NCBI RefSeq assembly: GCF_029433105.1
Contig: NZ_JARNTW010000003.1
Span: 558,001 to 622,000, forward strand
Direction: 5' to 3'
Source: Runella sp. MFBS21
Lineage (GTDB): Bacteria > Bacteroidota > Bacteroidia > Cytophagales > Spirosomataceae
DNA length: 64,000 nt
The stretch's first letter is position 1. The number at the start of each line of letters is the position of its first letter. Of the stretch, positions 54,258 through 62,933 are shown piece after piece. The position numbers were made by a program, and so were the translations under genes. The notes below the pieces were generated by a model. It had not been told where the DNA came from. It did no database searches and saw only the letters and a program-made list of their open reading frames with translations.

Positions 54258-54629
54258 CTATCGGGATGGGTGGATAATGGCAAACCAATCGGCAGAGCCT
54301 TTGGGACGGTAATGGGTCAATAACTTGATTTTGAGGTTGCGGAAATCGGTCTCTCCCGCCTCGTTTTTGAAGCGCACCCGAATCATGAAGTTGGACTTGA
54401 GATGGGGTGTCTCGCGGGTTTTGGCCGTCTTGGTTCCTCCTTTTTGAACGTCAGGTTTAGGTTGAATTATGATTTGCGTAATATCCTCAAAGGAGCGGGT
54501 GCATTGGCGTTTTTCGGAGGCAGTGCCGTTGGTTTTGTAATACCGAAAATCAGCTACTCGGGGAGTGCCGTCAGGTTCGGTACCGTTGAAAAAATCAAAG
54601 AGTACTGCTTCGCGCTTTAGAGATTGCAT
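54258..54629 (-). CDS. prophage protein of unknown function
   Basis: A 123-residue protein beginning QSLKREAVLFDFFNGTEPDG. It has beta strands and a basic patch (KTNGTASEKRQCTRS), and FRNLKIKLLTHYRPKGSADW near the end. First gene of its unit, preceded by promoter-like copy 4. Not recognised. Confidence 0.55.
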   Translation of the reverse strand: MQSLKREAVLFDFFNGTEPDGTPRVADFRYYKTNGTASEKRQCTRSFEDITQIIIQPKPDVQKGGTKTAKTRETPHLKSNFMIRVRFKNEAGETDFRNLKIKLLTHYRPKGSADWFAIIHPSR

Positions 54630-54646
54630 TTTGCCGATTTTTTTAG

Positions 54647-54682
54647 CGAAATTGGCAGGATGAAAGGATTCGTGAAAGGACG
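54647..54682 (-). promoter_or_regulatory. phage promoter-like element, copy 4
   Basis: On the minus strand CGTCCTTTC (54682-54674), 19-nt spacer, CAATTTCG (54654-54647), two mismatches to TAnnTTTG, 17 nt before the portal-unit start. A partial second motif, TCCTTTC, lies beside it. Confidence 0.55.
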
Positions 54683-54703
54683 CGAATTTTAAACAACAGA
54701 AGC

Positions 54704-55063
54704 ATGAAATTAGACAAAGCCGCCCAGCGGTGGGGTTACATTTGGCGAACGGTAGTTTTGCTCCTTATGTGGGTGCTATTGTCGCCGTTTGCTACATTAT
54801 GGAGCGCCATTAGAAGTGGCAAGATGAAGGGTGCATGGATCCGCACTAAACTGGTGTATGATTCAGTCTATAAGAAGTTTGTGGTACGACCACGGCTCAA
54901 TGACGATTTGGCTAATACCTCCAATGAAGACCTTGAAACGCTGATTTGGCTATCGCAAAACTATCCCGTCTCAATAAAGGAAGCAGCGGAAATTTGGGAA
55001 GGGAATGGACGAAGGTTAGGGGCTACTATTCATCAAATAGAGCTTATAGTACGTAAAAGATAG
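54704..55063 (+). CDS. small membrane-anchored accessory protein
   Basis: A 119-residue protein with one hydrophobic segment (IWRTVVLLLMWVLLSPFATL, about 13-32) and a mainly basic soluble part containing NEDLETLIWLSQNYPVSIKE and IHQIELIVRKR. On the plus strand, divergent from promoter-like copy 4. Higher GC than the downstream cassette, so probably a separate insertion. Function unknown. Confidence 0.55.
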   Translation: MKLDKAAQRWGYIWRTVVLLLMWVLLSPFATLWSAIRSGKMKGAWIRTKLVYDSVYKKFVVRPRLNDDLANTSNEDLETLIWLSQNYPVSIKEAAEIWEGNGRRLGATIHQIELIVRKR

Positions 55064-55583
55064 CTGTCTAGGCCCCTATGAAAAGCCAAATACTTGGTAA
55101 TCAATCTACTGTCGTTTTTATTGTTAGCCAACTGTGTGAAAAATATCGCATTTTTTGAATTTTCAAAGTTTCTTTCGACCAAAGATTGTACTATTCTAAC
55201 TGAAAAGTATTTTTCAAATTGTATTTTTTAAGTAAAAAATATGACTAAATAATTACATTATATATAATGATTAAAAATATGAATCACTATCCTTTTAGCT
55301 TTGGCAACAAAAATGAAAAATAAGAAATATGAGCATTTGAACACCGTCGCCTTTTCATTTAAAAAATCACTTCATAAGTCAATCCTACTTTTAGGCATCA
55401 ATTATTACTAAACAATTAATATTCCATTTAAATACAATATTAACGATCTTTTAAATACAAAGGCCTTTAATGCAAAAATTAAAACTACTATTACCAAAAC
55501 TCTCTTTTATCGACAATTTACTATTAAAAAACTCAAAAAAAACACAAAACTAACTTGACACTTTTACAATTCCATAACAAGCA
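55064..55583 (+). other. AT-rich leader of the three-gene cassette
   Basis: 520 nt without a convincing gene, strongly AT-rich. TAGCTTTG at 55296-55303 fits the -7 box and is followed by a possible 32-codon frame at 55313-55411 (KNKKYEHLNTVAFSFKKSLH). TAACTTG at 55551-55557 lies 26 nt before the first cassette gene and may be its -7 box. Whether the small frame is translated is unknown. Confidence 0.4.
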
Positions 55584-56807
55584 ATGAGCACTATATCAAT
55601 AATAGATAGCAATAAAAAATTCACTCCTCTAAGATTTTACACAGAATTTCTAGAGAAGCTATCAGAATTTTACAAAACACACAGGTCAAAAAAAATAATC
55701 TTTAAATTATTTGAAAATGGCGACGAAAAAATTCACGAATCCTATTACAGAATTGACCCAATCACTTTACCACTATTATTAAGCATAATAGAGCAATTAA
55801 GCAAATTCCACAAAGAACCTCTAAATGTTTTACTATACAATAACGCCGCCACTATAAATGTACTTGAATTTTTATATAAATCAGATTTTTTCAAAACCGC
55901 TGGAAATGCAAATGAACACAATACTACTGGCAAAAATATAATAAATATTGACGAAAGATATTTTGGAGATTTTAAAGGAATAAAAATCCGCAGAGACCAC
56001 CTCGTAAGGTCATATTCTATTAAAGAATTCAAAGTTAGCAGAGAGCCTAATTCATATATTGAAGAAATGAAATTAAGGGATTACATACTATCCACAACAA
56101 CATATAAAATTTACAATCATTTCAAGGAATTATTATTCGAAAACGAATCAACCTTAAACAATCACAACTTATACATTGATATTCTATCTGAATTAGTCAC
56201 TAATGGAATATTGCATTCCGGATCAACTACATATGCCATGATGTTTGTAGACAAATATAAAACAAAATTTTCTATATCTGATAACGGCATTGGATTAAAG
56301 GAATCCTTAGACAAAAAAAAAGACCTTTCATTCTATTATACTAAAAATGAATTCCAAGAGAGTATATATCAAACTCTCAAACCATCCATCTTGATTGACA
56401 GTTTCAAACCAATATTTGAAACCTTATTCTACTCCTCCCTTAAAGAACGACGGGGACTTTTTGATTTAATGCTTATTGTAGTCATTAAAAGCAACGGATA
56501 TTTTAGATTACATACTGACAATTGCCAAATAATAGCTTCTAATAGAATTTTCGATCAATTACAAAAATTACACAAATACAGAGAAGAAATATTCAACAAC
56601 CATATGTCTTTTGAATTAAAGAAAATAGAAAATGAAATTTACAGAAATACTACACTAAAATTAAAAGAAATGATAAAAGAATTATTTCTTGAACTTTTCA
56701 AAGATATAATAGAATATTATTCAGAGGACACAAGATATTCATCTTTACGATTCTTCAATGTAAGATTTCGTGGAGTACATATTGAAGTTGAAATCCCTAA
56801 CATATAG
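55584..56807 (+). CDS. GHKL-type ATPase with N-terminal STAS-like region (cassette gene 1)
   Basis: A 407-residue protein. Residues about 1-110 (PLLLSIIEQLSKFHKEPLNV) resemble a STAS-like alpha/beta region. The second half is a histidine-kinase-type ATPase: N box ILSELVTNGILHSG (Glu203, Asn207), G1 ISDNGIGL (Asp233, Gly235, Gly237) and RRGLFDLMLIVVIKSNG as the later glycine block. No phospho-accepting His box is evident, so it is more like an RsbW-type switch ATPase than a kinase. AT-rich codon use differs from the phage genes. Gap to the next gene is 10 nt. Confidence 0.75.
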   Translation: MSTISIIDSNKKFTPLRFYTEFLEKLSEFYKTHRSKKIIFKLFENGDEKIHESYYRIDPITLPLLLSIIEQLSKFHKEPLNVLLYNNAATINVLEFLYKSDFFKTAGNANEHNTTGKNIINIDERYFGDFKGIKIRRDHLVRSYSIKEFKVSREPNSYIEEMKLRDYILSTTTYKIYNHFKELLFENESTLNNHNLYIDILSELVTNGILHSGSTTYAMMFVDKYKTKFSISDNGIGLKESLDKKKDLSFYYTKNEFQESIYQTLKPSILIDSFKPIFETLFYSSLKERRGLFDLMLIVVIKSNGYFRLHTDNCQIIASNRIFDQLQKLHKYREEIFNNHMSFELKKIENEIYRNTTLKLKEMIKELFLELFKDIIEYYSEDTRYSSLRFFNVRFRGVHIEVEIPNI

Positions 56808-56817
56808 ATATATAGAC

Positions 56818-57867
56818 ATGATAATATCTAAAATCACATCACAAAACTTTATTTACTATAATTTACATAGTGAAGAGGTTGTTACATCAAATTTTATTGA
56901 AGAAAATAATAGTGGCATTTATTGTGATAGACTACAAATATCTACTATTCAACGTGTAGTAGAAGACATCGAACAACAAGAAGGTATTAAAAATATAGTA
57001 CTTGACTTCAATAACATTGAAGCAATACAATCCAACTTAGGAAACTATATTATTCCTTTAAAAAACAATGGTTTCGCAATCGTCCTAACCAATATTCTCG
57101 AAAAACTAGTTGCCGATATGGGTTTTTTTTCACTATCAAATCCTAATAATTTACAAAAAAAACAACCCTCAAACGATAGACAATTTGAAACAACAAATAC
57201 TAATCAATCAGTTTTTAAAAAATTCTATTTATTTGAAGCTAACAATAATTTTTTAAATGAAAACTTTATTCCAAATAAAATATTTAACAAACATTTTAAA
57301 AACATTTTAAAAAAATATATAGAGATTAATGAAAAGCCACACACATCCTCTTTTGTATATTTAAAATCATTTGTAAATATAAAAAAATTTATATCTCACG
57401 AAAAATCTCTATCAATTTTATCAATTTACAAACTTGCATTAAAAATCAAAAAAGAATGGGGAAAAGAAATTGAAAAAAAACCTATTTTAATTTGCCAAAG
57501 CTTAAATAGTTCTTATATAGTATCAATACTTTCCAGTTTACTAAAATTAGACATTCTAATATTGGACAAAATTGGGCCTATTAACAAACTTTACACTAGG
57601 CTTGGCAATAGTATCTCAAACGAGAGAAAGTATATAGTAGTATCAGATATGGTCTGCTTAGGTACTGAGGTTAAAATAGTTAAGAATCTTATAGAGTTCA
57701 TAGGAGGAAAGTATTTAGGTAATGTTTCTATCATAAAAGCTGAAACTTTGAAAAAATCAGATATTTCAAGAAAAGATGCAACTTTATCAGTTTTTTCGAT
57801 TGATAAAACTAATAACAAAGAATTAAACTATTACATAACTACTGAACTAGAGTTCACAAATGAATGA
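56818..57867 (+). CDS. STAS-like/phosphoribosyltransferase-like protein (cassette gene 2)
   Basis: About 349 residues from ATG 56818. The N-terminal region LQISTIQRVVEDIEQQEGIK, then FNNIEAIQSNLGNYIIPLKN, resembles a STAS (anti-sigma antagonist) fold. The C-terminal region contains KYIVVSDMVCLGTEVKIVKN, a PRPP-loop-like motif centred on Asp277, as in orotate-type phosphoribosyltransferases; the second conserved acidic residue is replaced by Met. The longer frame from 56770 is unlikely. It overlaps gene 3 by 8 nt. Catalysis is not certain. Confidence 0.7.
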   Translation: MIISKITSQNFIYYNLHSEEVVTSNFIEENNSGIYCDRLQISTIQRVVEDIEQQEGIKNIVLDFNNIEAIQSNLGNYIIPLKNNGFAIVLTNILEKLVADMGFFSLSNPNNLQKKQPSNDRQFETTNTNQSVFKKFYLFEANNNFLNENFIPNKIFNKHFKNILKKYIEINEKPHTSSFVYLKSFVNIKKFISHEKSLSILSIYKLALKIKKEWGKEIEKKPILICQSLNSSYIVSILSSLLKLDILILDKIGPINKLYTRLGNSISNERKYIVVSDMVCLGTEVKIVKNLIEFIGGKYLGNVSIIKAETLKKSDISRKDATLSVFSIDKTNNKELNYYITTELEFTNE

Positions 57868-59680
57868 CATCATAGTACACATCTCTGATTTGCACATATC
57901 AGACCATTATGGCATAGGACGTAATAATAAGAATACTTTTCTAAAAGCCGAATCAAAAAATGAAGAAAATCATGCATTTATAAACTCATTAGTGCATAAA
58001 ATCAAAGAAATACAGCACAGGCACATATATTTAATAGTAACAGGAGATATATCAGACTGTGGCGAAAGTTGCGAATTCGAAATAGCAACTGAACTTATGA
58101 ATAAGCTAATAACGGATTTAAATATCAAAGGTACACTTCAAATACCTGGCGACCACGATATACATAGAGATTCTATAAAAAACGTACTAAGGGAAACAAG
58201 AAAAAGAAGTGAGTCACCTTTCTCAGAATCTACGCTTCAAAACATCTCTCATGATATTACTAAAGCAAAGTTTAAAAATTTTAACACTTTCTATAAATCC
58301 ATCAAAAACGAAGACTTTAACTCAGATAAAATTATTTTCGACTCTCTAGTCACTGAAAATATAGTTTTTCTTGGAATAAACTCTAATCATGAAATCAATC
58401 AAGACGGGGGAAAAGGATTCATTAATACTATTCAATTTGAAAATGAGTTACAAATTATAAAAGAAACATATCCTGGCCTAGAAATTGTTTTATGTATGCA
58501 TCATAACTTGCACGGCGATTATGAGAATACCCAATCTGGACAATGGGATGTTGACAACAGAAGACTTTTGATTAGTGATTTTCAAAAACAAGGTGTTAAG
58601 TGTATATTATCTGGAAATGAGCACACACCAAACTCTAAATCCCTGTCTATATCAGAGATAATAATTAGTGATTCTGGCTCTATTTCATCGGTAAGCAACC
58701 CTCCAGGAAGTTTTAAAATTTATGAAATAATAAAAAATGAAAAAGGAATTTACTTAAAAAATAACCTATATACTTTAGTAAGTACAGGAAGTGCCAATGC
58801 ACTTAAGTTTGGCAATTGGACTACCATTAATATCAGTGAAACAAAAGGCGCAGAAAAAGATTCTTTTATTCTAAAAGACCTTCCAACTCCTGTTTCTCCG
58901 TCCTCAATACAAGATTTACCACATAGTAACGACATTATTGAAATAAATCAAGAAATTAGCAACATAGAGATTCAAAGAAAAGTATATTCAAACCCTATTA
59001 TTCAAGAAAAGTTATATCAAATTATAAAAGAAAGAAAACTTTTCCATCAAGGGCATTTTCATTGTAGTGAAACTTCAAGAACGCACAACTGGATAGACAC
59101 TGCACGATTATTAGAAAAAGAAGAGGATTTGTTTTTTATAAAAAATGCAATTATAGATATAATATCAACATTTAATCTATCCTTCAATTGCAATTTAATA
59201 ATTGGACTTGGATATGAAGGCAATATTATTGCCAGTAAAGCTGCGATAAAATACAACATTCCATATACTTTTTTACCATACGATTATAGGTACAAAGATC
59301 ACCATGAATTTGAAAATAATATAAACTTCGACAATTCAGAGTACAAATATAAAAAAGCAATGATAATAACAGATGTTGTTAACACAGGCAGTACTATTAT
59401 AAATTTAATCAAGGAAAAAGAGAGAACATTCTTTGAAAATACCGAAGAAATTACTATAATATCATTATTTTACACTGGACAAGACGAGCTAAATCATGAT
59501 ATATTAAATCATAAAATCAATGATATTACTACAATGTATCCACCTAAAAAAATTGAACTCTATTCTATCAAAGTAATTAAAATCGAAAGATGTCCTTATG
59601 GAGCAGACTATAAAAATACATGTTTTATCTACAGAGACCAATTAAATCCTGTATATAAATTTTATACTGAAGAAGAATAG
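57860..59680 (+). CDS. metallophosphoesterase-phosphoribosyltransferase fusion (cassette gene 3)
   Basis: A 606-residue protein. The N-terminal calcineurin-like phosphoesterase has HISDLHISD (Asp10, His12), VTGDISD (Asp63), GDHD (Asp98-Asp100, Asn replaced by Asp), MHHN (His214) and GNEH (252-255, first His replaced by Asn). The C-terminal orotate-type phosphoribosyltransferase has IIGLGYEGNIIASKAAIKYN and PRPP loop IITDVVNTGSTIINL (Asp505-Thr512). The fusion suggests turnover of a nucleotide or PRPP-derived compound. Last gene of the cassette. Confidence 0.8.
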   Translation: MNDIIVHISDLHISDHYGIGRNNKNTFLKAESKNEENHAFINSLVHKIKEIQHRHIYLIVTGDISDCGESCEFEIATELMNKLITDLNIKGTLQIPGDHDIHRDSIKNVLRETRKRSESPFSESTLQNISHDITKAKFKNFNTFYKSIKNEDFNSDKIIFDSLVTENIVFLGINSNHEINQDGGKGFINTIQFENELQIIKETYPGLEIVLCMHHNLHGDYENTQSGQWDVDNRRLLISDFQKQGVKCILSGNEHTPNSKSLSISEIIISDSGSISSVSNPPGSFKIYEIIKNEKGIYLKNNLYTLVSTGSANALKFGNWTTINISETKGAEKDSFILKDLPTPVSPSSIQDLPHSNDIIEINQEISNIEIQRKVYSNPIIQEKLYQIIKERKLFHQGHFHCSETSRTHNWIDTARLLEKEEDLFFIKNAIIDIISTFNLSFNCNLIIGLGYEGNIIASKAAIKYNIPYTFLPYDYRYKDHHEFENNINFDNSEYKYKKAMIITDVVNTGSTIINLIKEKERTFFENTEEITIISLFYTGQDELNHDILNHKINDITTMYPPKKIELYSIKVIKIERCPYGADYKNTCFIYRDQLNPVYKFYTEEE

Positions 59681-59995
59681 CTTTTCTGTTTCACCAGCCT
59701 AATCAACAATATCGTAGCAATACAAATTCTTCAACATACTACCTCTTGGCAAGTATTAATATATATCAGGGAGGCAGGACAAATACAATATTTAATTACA
59801 AGAAAAAAAATAGAATAATTTCAACTTTAAAAGAGAAACATATTTTATTTTCCCTGTCTCTAGTATATCTTGTATTACATGTACAAAAGCAAGTTTTACT
59901 TATACTATATTGGGCTCAAGCCCCCATCAGCATAGAAAAAATTCCGTCATTGTTTTAGGTATGCAAAATTAAAATTCGTCCGAAATAAATCTAAT
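59681..59995. other. AT-rich spacer after the cassette
   Basis: 315 nt between the cassette and the terminase stop. A short stem GGGCT/AGCCC lies at 59912-59923. A 70-codon frame here starts with TTG and has no family features. No clear terminator for the cassette was found. Confidence 0.5.
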
Positions 59996-61492
59996 TCACA
60001 ACCAACCAACCGTTGGGATTACCGAGGTAGAGGCACCAAAGCGACCGATGCGACTGCCGTATTTGCCGCAGAGGTAGTAGTCTAGGGTGTCGGATAAGTG
60101 GGTGGCAAGTTCTTGGGGGATTTTGCTTCTTTCCGAATTTTTGTTCTTCGAAAAATCATCATTGATGGGGGCTTGCTGTACGCTGTAGATGAGTGGTTTA
60201 GCTCGCTTTTCGTTGATGCGTACTTTGGGCAAACGGGGGTTTTTCTCCAATAGGATTTCATCAATGAAGAAGTGTTTGTCTTTTCCCTGCCAGTTGAAAG
60301 AATTGACACGAGAGATGACCGTCCAACCCAAATCTCGGATGGTTTCGGAAAAGACATCTAATTGGGTTTGGACAGTATGGGCAGCCTTAGAGGTGGTGTT
60401 GCGGTCACCCCAGAGGTACACTACTTTTTTGCGATGCCCCACGTACTCTTCATTGAACTTGAAGGCTAGCCGCTGTACTAGGTTGGATTTTTCGTTGTTG
60501 GGCTTTACAAACAGTGCATTGAGGCAATGCTCGGTGCCGCTTTTTTCTTGCCAGACGGTGCAGCTGGTGAAGGCGGCGTTGGCATCAATCGACACTTCGA
60601 TGGCAGCGTCGGGATTGTAGTCGTTTTGTTCTTTGTGCCATAGTCCTAGCTCATCGTCGAATTCGTAGGAATAACCGTAGGAAACGTGAAGCTCTGATTT
60701 GAAAGAGGGATAAAAGCCGTCGCCCGTGCCTTCGATGCGCTCGTTCATCATCTCTATTGCAAAGGTGATGGGGTCGAGCAGGTCGTATTGGGTTTGGACG
60801 TAGTCGGGTACTTTTTTGAGCAAGGCGTAATTGTCGTAGGCAGTAGCCGAAGCCCAGTAATATTTGTCGGGTTGGGTTTGGGCTAGCTCCTCGTACTTCC
60901 ATATCCACTGCCCGGTAGTATCGGTAGGAACGGAGGTGAAGAAATAAAAGGCCAGATTGAGAGGGGATGAGATGTCGATGGGGGCGCGGTTGCGAGGGAG
61001 AATGATTTTGTTGACCCAATCTTCTTTGAACCATGCGGCCTCATCAATGAAGTTTTGGGAGTCATTGCCACCGCGATTGGTATTGGGGCGGTCGTAGGAA
61101 CGTAGCTGCAAACAGTAACCTGACTTGAAGCTAATGACATTTTCCCATTTTTTGGGGGCAAACAGGGGACGCGGCCAATCGTCGGGGGGACGGCGGAAAA
61201 GGGTGTAATTGCCCCTACCTGTTTTTGGCTCGTATAAGTGCCAGCCGTACTGCTTCCAGATATCTTCGGACTGCTCGAGGATGATTTCGAGTGCCTGACC
61301 GAAGTGGGTACAGTTGAGCGAGGCTTTGGCACGGGGCAGCTGCCGAGCCGAAAGCCCAATGACGTGGTTGAGGGTGTTGGTCTTGGCGGAGCCACGACCG
61401 CATACGGCGGCTTTAATGCGCTGGGGAGCTTGGAGGAATTTGACCTGCCACGGGTTTAGGGGTATCGTGCCTGATGATTTCGTAGGGGACAT
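59996..61492 (-). CDS. terminase large subunit
   Basis: A 498-residue protein. The ATPase domain has Walker A CGRGSAKT (31-38) and Walker B NFIDEAAWF (Asp150, Glu151). The RNase H-like nuclease has Asp303 in VSIDANAAFT, Asp363 in LWGDRN and Asp468/Asp471 in HLSDTLDYYL. It packages DNA into the prohead with the small subunit encoded upstream. The 3' side abuts the inserted cassette, separating it from the portal unit. Confidence 0.93.
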   Translation of the reverse strand: MSPTKSSGTIPLNPWQVKFLQAPQRIKAAVCGRGSAKTNTLNHVIGLSARQLPRAKASLNCTHFGQALEIILEQSEDIWKQYGWHLYEPKTGRGNYTLFRRPPDDWPRPLFAPKKWENVISFKSGYCLQLRSYDRPNTNRGGNDSQNFIDEAAWFKEDWVNKIILPRNRAPIDISSPLNLAFYFFTSVPTDTTGQWIWKYEELAQTQPDKYYWASATAYDNYALLKKVPDYVQTQYDLLDPITFAIEMMNERIEGTGDGFYPSFKSELHVSYGYSYEFDDELGLWHKEQNDYNPDAAIEVSIDANAAFTSCTVWQEKSGTEHCLNALFVKPNNEKSNLVQRLAFKFNEEYVGHRKKVVYLWGDRNTTSKAAHTVQTQLDVFSETIRDLGWTVISRVNSFNWQGKDKHFFIDEILLEKNPRLPKVRINEKRAKPLIYSVQQAPINDDFSKNKNSERSKIPQELATHLSDTLDYYLCGKYGSRIGRFGASTSVIPTVGWL

Positions 61493-61976
61493 CTATGACT
61501 TCGTAATTTAGGGTGGGCGGAACGGAGTAGTCGGTAAGGTCTTCTTCGGTGGTTTTTTCTTCGTTGTACGTACCGAGGATTTTGTTGATTTGGTCGTTGA
61601 GACGGGCGGCGGCGATGTGGTCACCAGCAGCCACGGCGTCTTTTTCGCGACGCTCTAAGTGCTGAAGACGGAAGGCTTTGCGCGCTCGAAGGGAAAGTTG
61701 CTGCATATCGCCAAAGAGCTCCAAGGCTTCGTTGACGATACGATTGGACATTTGGATACTGACGTGGTAATTCTGTCGTACAAACTTTACAATTGCGGCA
61801 CGGGTCCAGACGGGTTCGGCTTCGTCGGGTTCGTTTTGCCCAAAGAGAAGCATGACTCGCTCGTAGCGGTCGAGGGATTTTTTTTCTTCCTCATTGAGGT
61901 CGGTAGTACCAGCGTAGTAGTCGCGGTACTTTTGTAGCTTGTCTTCGTCGGGAAGAAGGCGAACGGCACGGGTCAT
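61413..61976 (-). CDS. terminase small subunit
   Basis: About 187 residues from ATG 61976, which overlaps the upstream stop by 4 nt (ATGA). The longer frame to 62144 is Arg/Pro-rich and lies inside the previous gene. It has a helical DNA-binding region (WTRAAIVKFVRQNYHVSIQM), a coiled coil and an acidic linker. It overlaps the large subunit by 80 nt, the usual arrangement. Confidence 0.8.
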   Translation of the reverse strand: MTRAVRLLPDEDKLQKYRDYYAGTTDLNEEEKKSLDRYERVMLLFGQNEPDEAEPVWTRAAIVKFVRQNYHVSIQMSNRIVNEALELFGDMQQLSLRARKAFRLQHLERREKDAVAAGDHIAAARLNDQINKILGTYNEEKTTEEDLTDYSVPPTLNYEVIDVPYEIIRHDTPKPVAGQIPPSSPAH

Positions 61977-62374
61977 TTTAGTACAAAATAAAGGGTGAGA
62001 GCGGCACCGATGCGCCACGCCCAACGTTCGAGCTGGGCACGGCGAAAACGGCGATGCAGATGGTCGTAACTGGTATTGGCAGCGTGAAGGCGCGCGGCCA
62101 TGTCGTTGGCGTCGGTTCGGAGCTTGCTCGACTGTACTTGGCATCCGATGAGCTGCGTTTGGAAACTGGTGACTTGCGTCGTCTTGAGGTGCAAGGCGGT
62201 TTTGGCATCTTGATAGCGTAGGAGGCTGTCGTAGATGGCACGGGAATTTTGGATATAGGACTCCAACTCACTTTTTTCGGAGGTGGGCGTTGATTGCGCG
62301 TATGGCTTGAAGCTCGCTAAGGTGAGCAATGCTGTCAGAACGAATACGCTGCTGAAGGCCAAGAATGGTTTCAT
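61973..62374 (-). CDS. secreted or membrane protein with C-terminal helix, spanin-like candidate
   Basis: About 133 residues from ATG 62374 (the longer frame begins with TTG). A Sec signal (FLAFSSVFVLTALLTLASF...AQ), a coiled-coil middle (HLKTTQVTSFQTQLIGCQVQ) and a C-terminal membrane helix (WAWRIGAALTLYFVL). It lies 107 nt inside the end of the preceding membrane/coiled-coil gene, reminiscent of Rz/Rz1 overlap. No lipobox, so not a classical Rz1. Confidence 0.5.
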   Translation of the reverse strand: MKPFLAFSSVFVLTALLTLASFKPYAQSTPTSEKSELESYIQNSRAIYDSLLRYQDAKTALHLKTTQVTSFQTQLIGCQVQSSKLRTDANDMAARLHAANTSYDHLHRRFRRAQLERWAWRIGAALTLYFVLK

Positions 62375-62609
62375 CTTTGAGGGCAATGGTGTTGGCGTTT
62401 TGGGCTAATTGGGTAGCGACGTTTAGGGAGTCGCGTAGGCGTTGCTCTTGCAAGGCGGCATCCGCAGCAAGCTGCTGGACTCGGTTGAGCTGCTGTGAGT
62501 GGATGACCATGCCTAACCAAACCCCCGTGGCGAGGGTAAGGAGGTAGGTAATGGTGGGTAGGAGCCATTTGGGAAACTTGACTCCTACCAAAAAGCGCAG
62601 GATTTTCAT
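62268..62609 (-). CDS. Rz-like inner-membrane coiled-coil protein, i-spanin candidate
   Basis: A 113-residue protein with an N-terminal membrane helix (LLPTITYLLTLATGVWLGMV) and a coiled coil to the end (QQLNRVQQLAADAALQEQRL). Topology fits an inner-membrane spanin. It overlaps the next gene strongly and starts within 4 nt of the preceding stop. Located upstream of the terminase genes rather than beside the endolysin. Confidence 0.5.
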   Translation of the reverse strand: MKILRFLVGVKFPKWLLPTITYLLTLATGVWLGMVIHSQQLNRVQQLAADAALQEQRLRDSLNVATQLAQNANTIALKDETILGLQQRIRSDSIAHLSELQAIRAINAHLRKK

Positions 62610-62929
62610 GGGATAGCGTTTAAAATCATGCCTATAGCCGCCTCAAGGTCTTGGGCTTTGATGGGCATCAGCTGGGTGTCCCCTTGAGTTACGGGCATTT
62701 CGACCAGTGACGAGGAGCCGTCTGGATTGGGCAGGGTGAGGGTTTTGTTAACGACTTCTTTCAAGAAAAACTCTGAGGTAGTGACGCCTTTGGTGCGACT
62801 TCCACGGATGACAACTTCAAATTCGGTATCGACGGTGAGACCTAATTCGGCAATGGCTTCTTCTTTCTGTGCAGCAGAAAGGTTGGTATAGATTTTTTTG
62901 AAGAGTTCTTCGGTGAGATTGATTTGCAT
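62606..62929 (-). CDS. small prophage protein of unknown function
   Basis: A 107-residue protein beginning QINLTEELFKKIYTNLSAAQ, with beta strands (VDTEFEVVIRGSRTKGVTTS) and a C-terminal helix. Not recognised. Coupled by ATGA to the next gene. Confidence 0.55.
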   Translation of the reverse strand: MQINLTEELFKKIYTNLSAAQKEEAIAELGLTVDTEFEVVIRGSRTKGVTTSEFFLKEVVNKTLTLPNPDGSSSLVEMPVTQGDTQLMPIKAQDLEAAIGMILNAIP

Positions 62930-62933
62930 AGTC

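Noticed and set aside
55584-59680. Cassette as a known retron, CBASS, toxin-antitoxin or restriction system
   Set aside because: No reverse transcriptase, cyclic-nucleotide synthase, toxin fold or restriction enzyme motif was found in the three proteins.
59746-59958. 70-codon frame after the cassette
   Set aside because: It starts with TTG, has low-complexity AT-driven content and no neighbour spacing that suggests translation.
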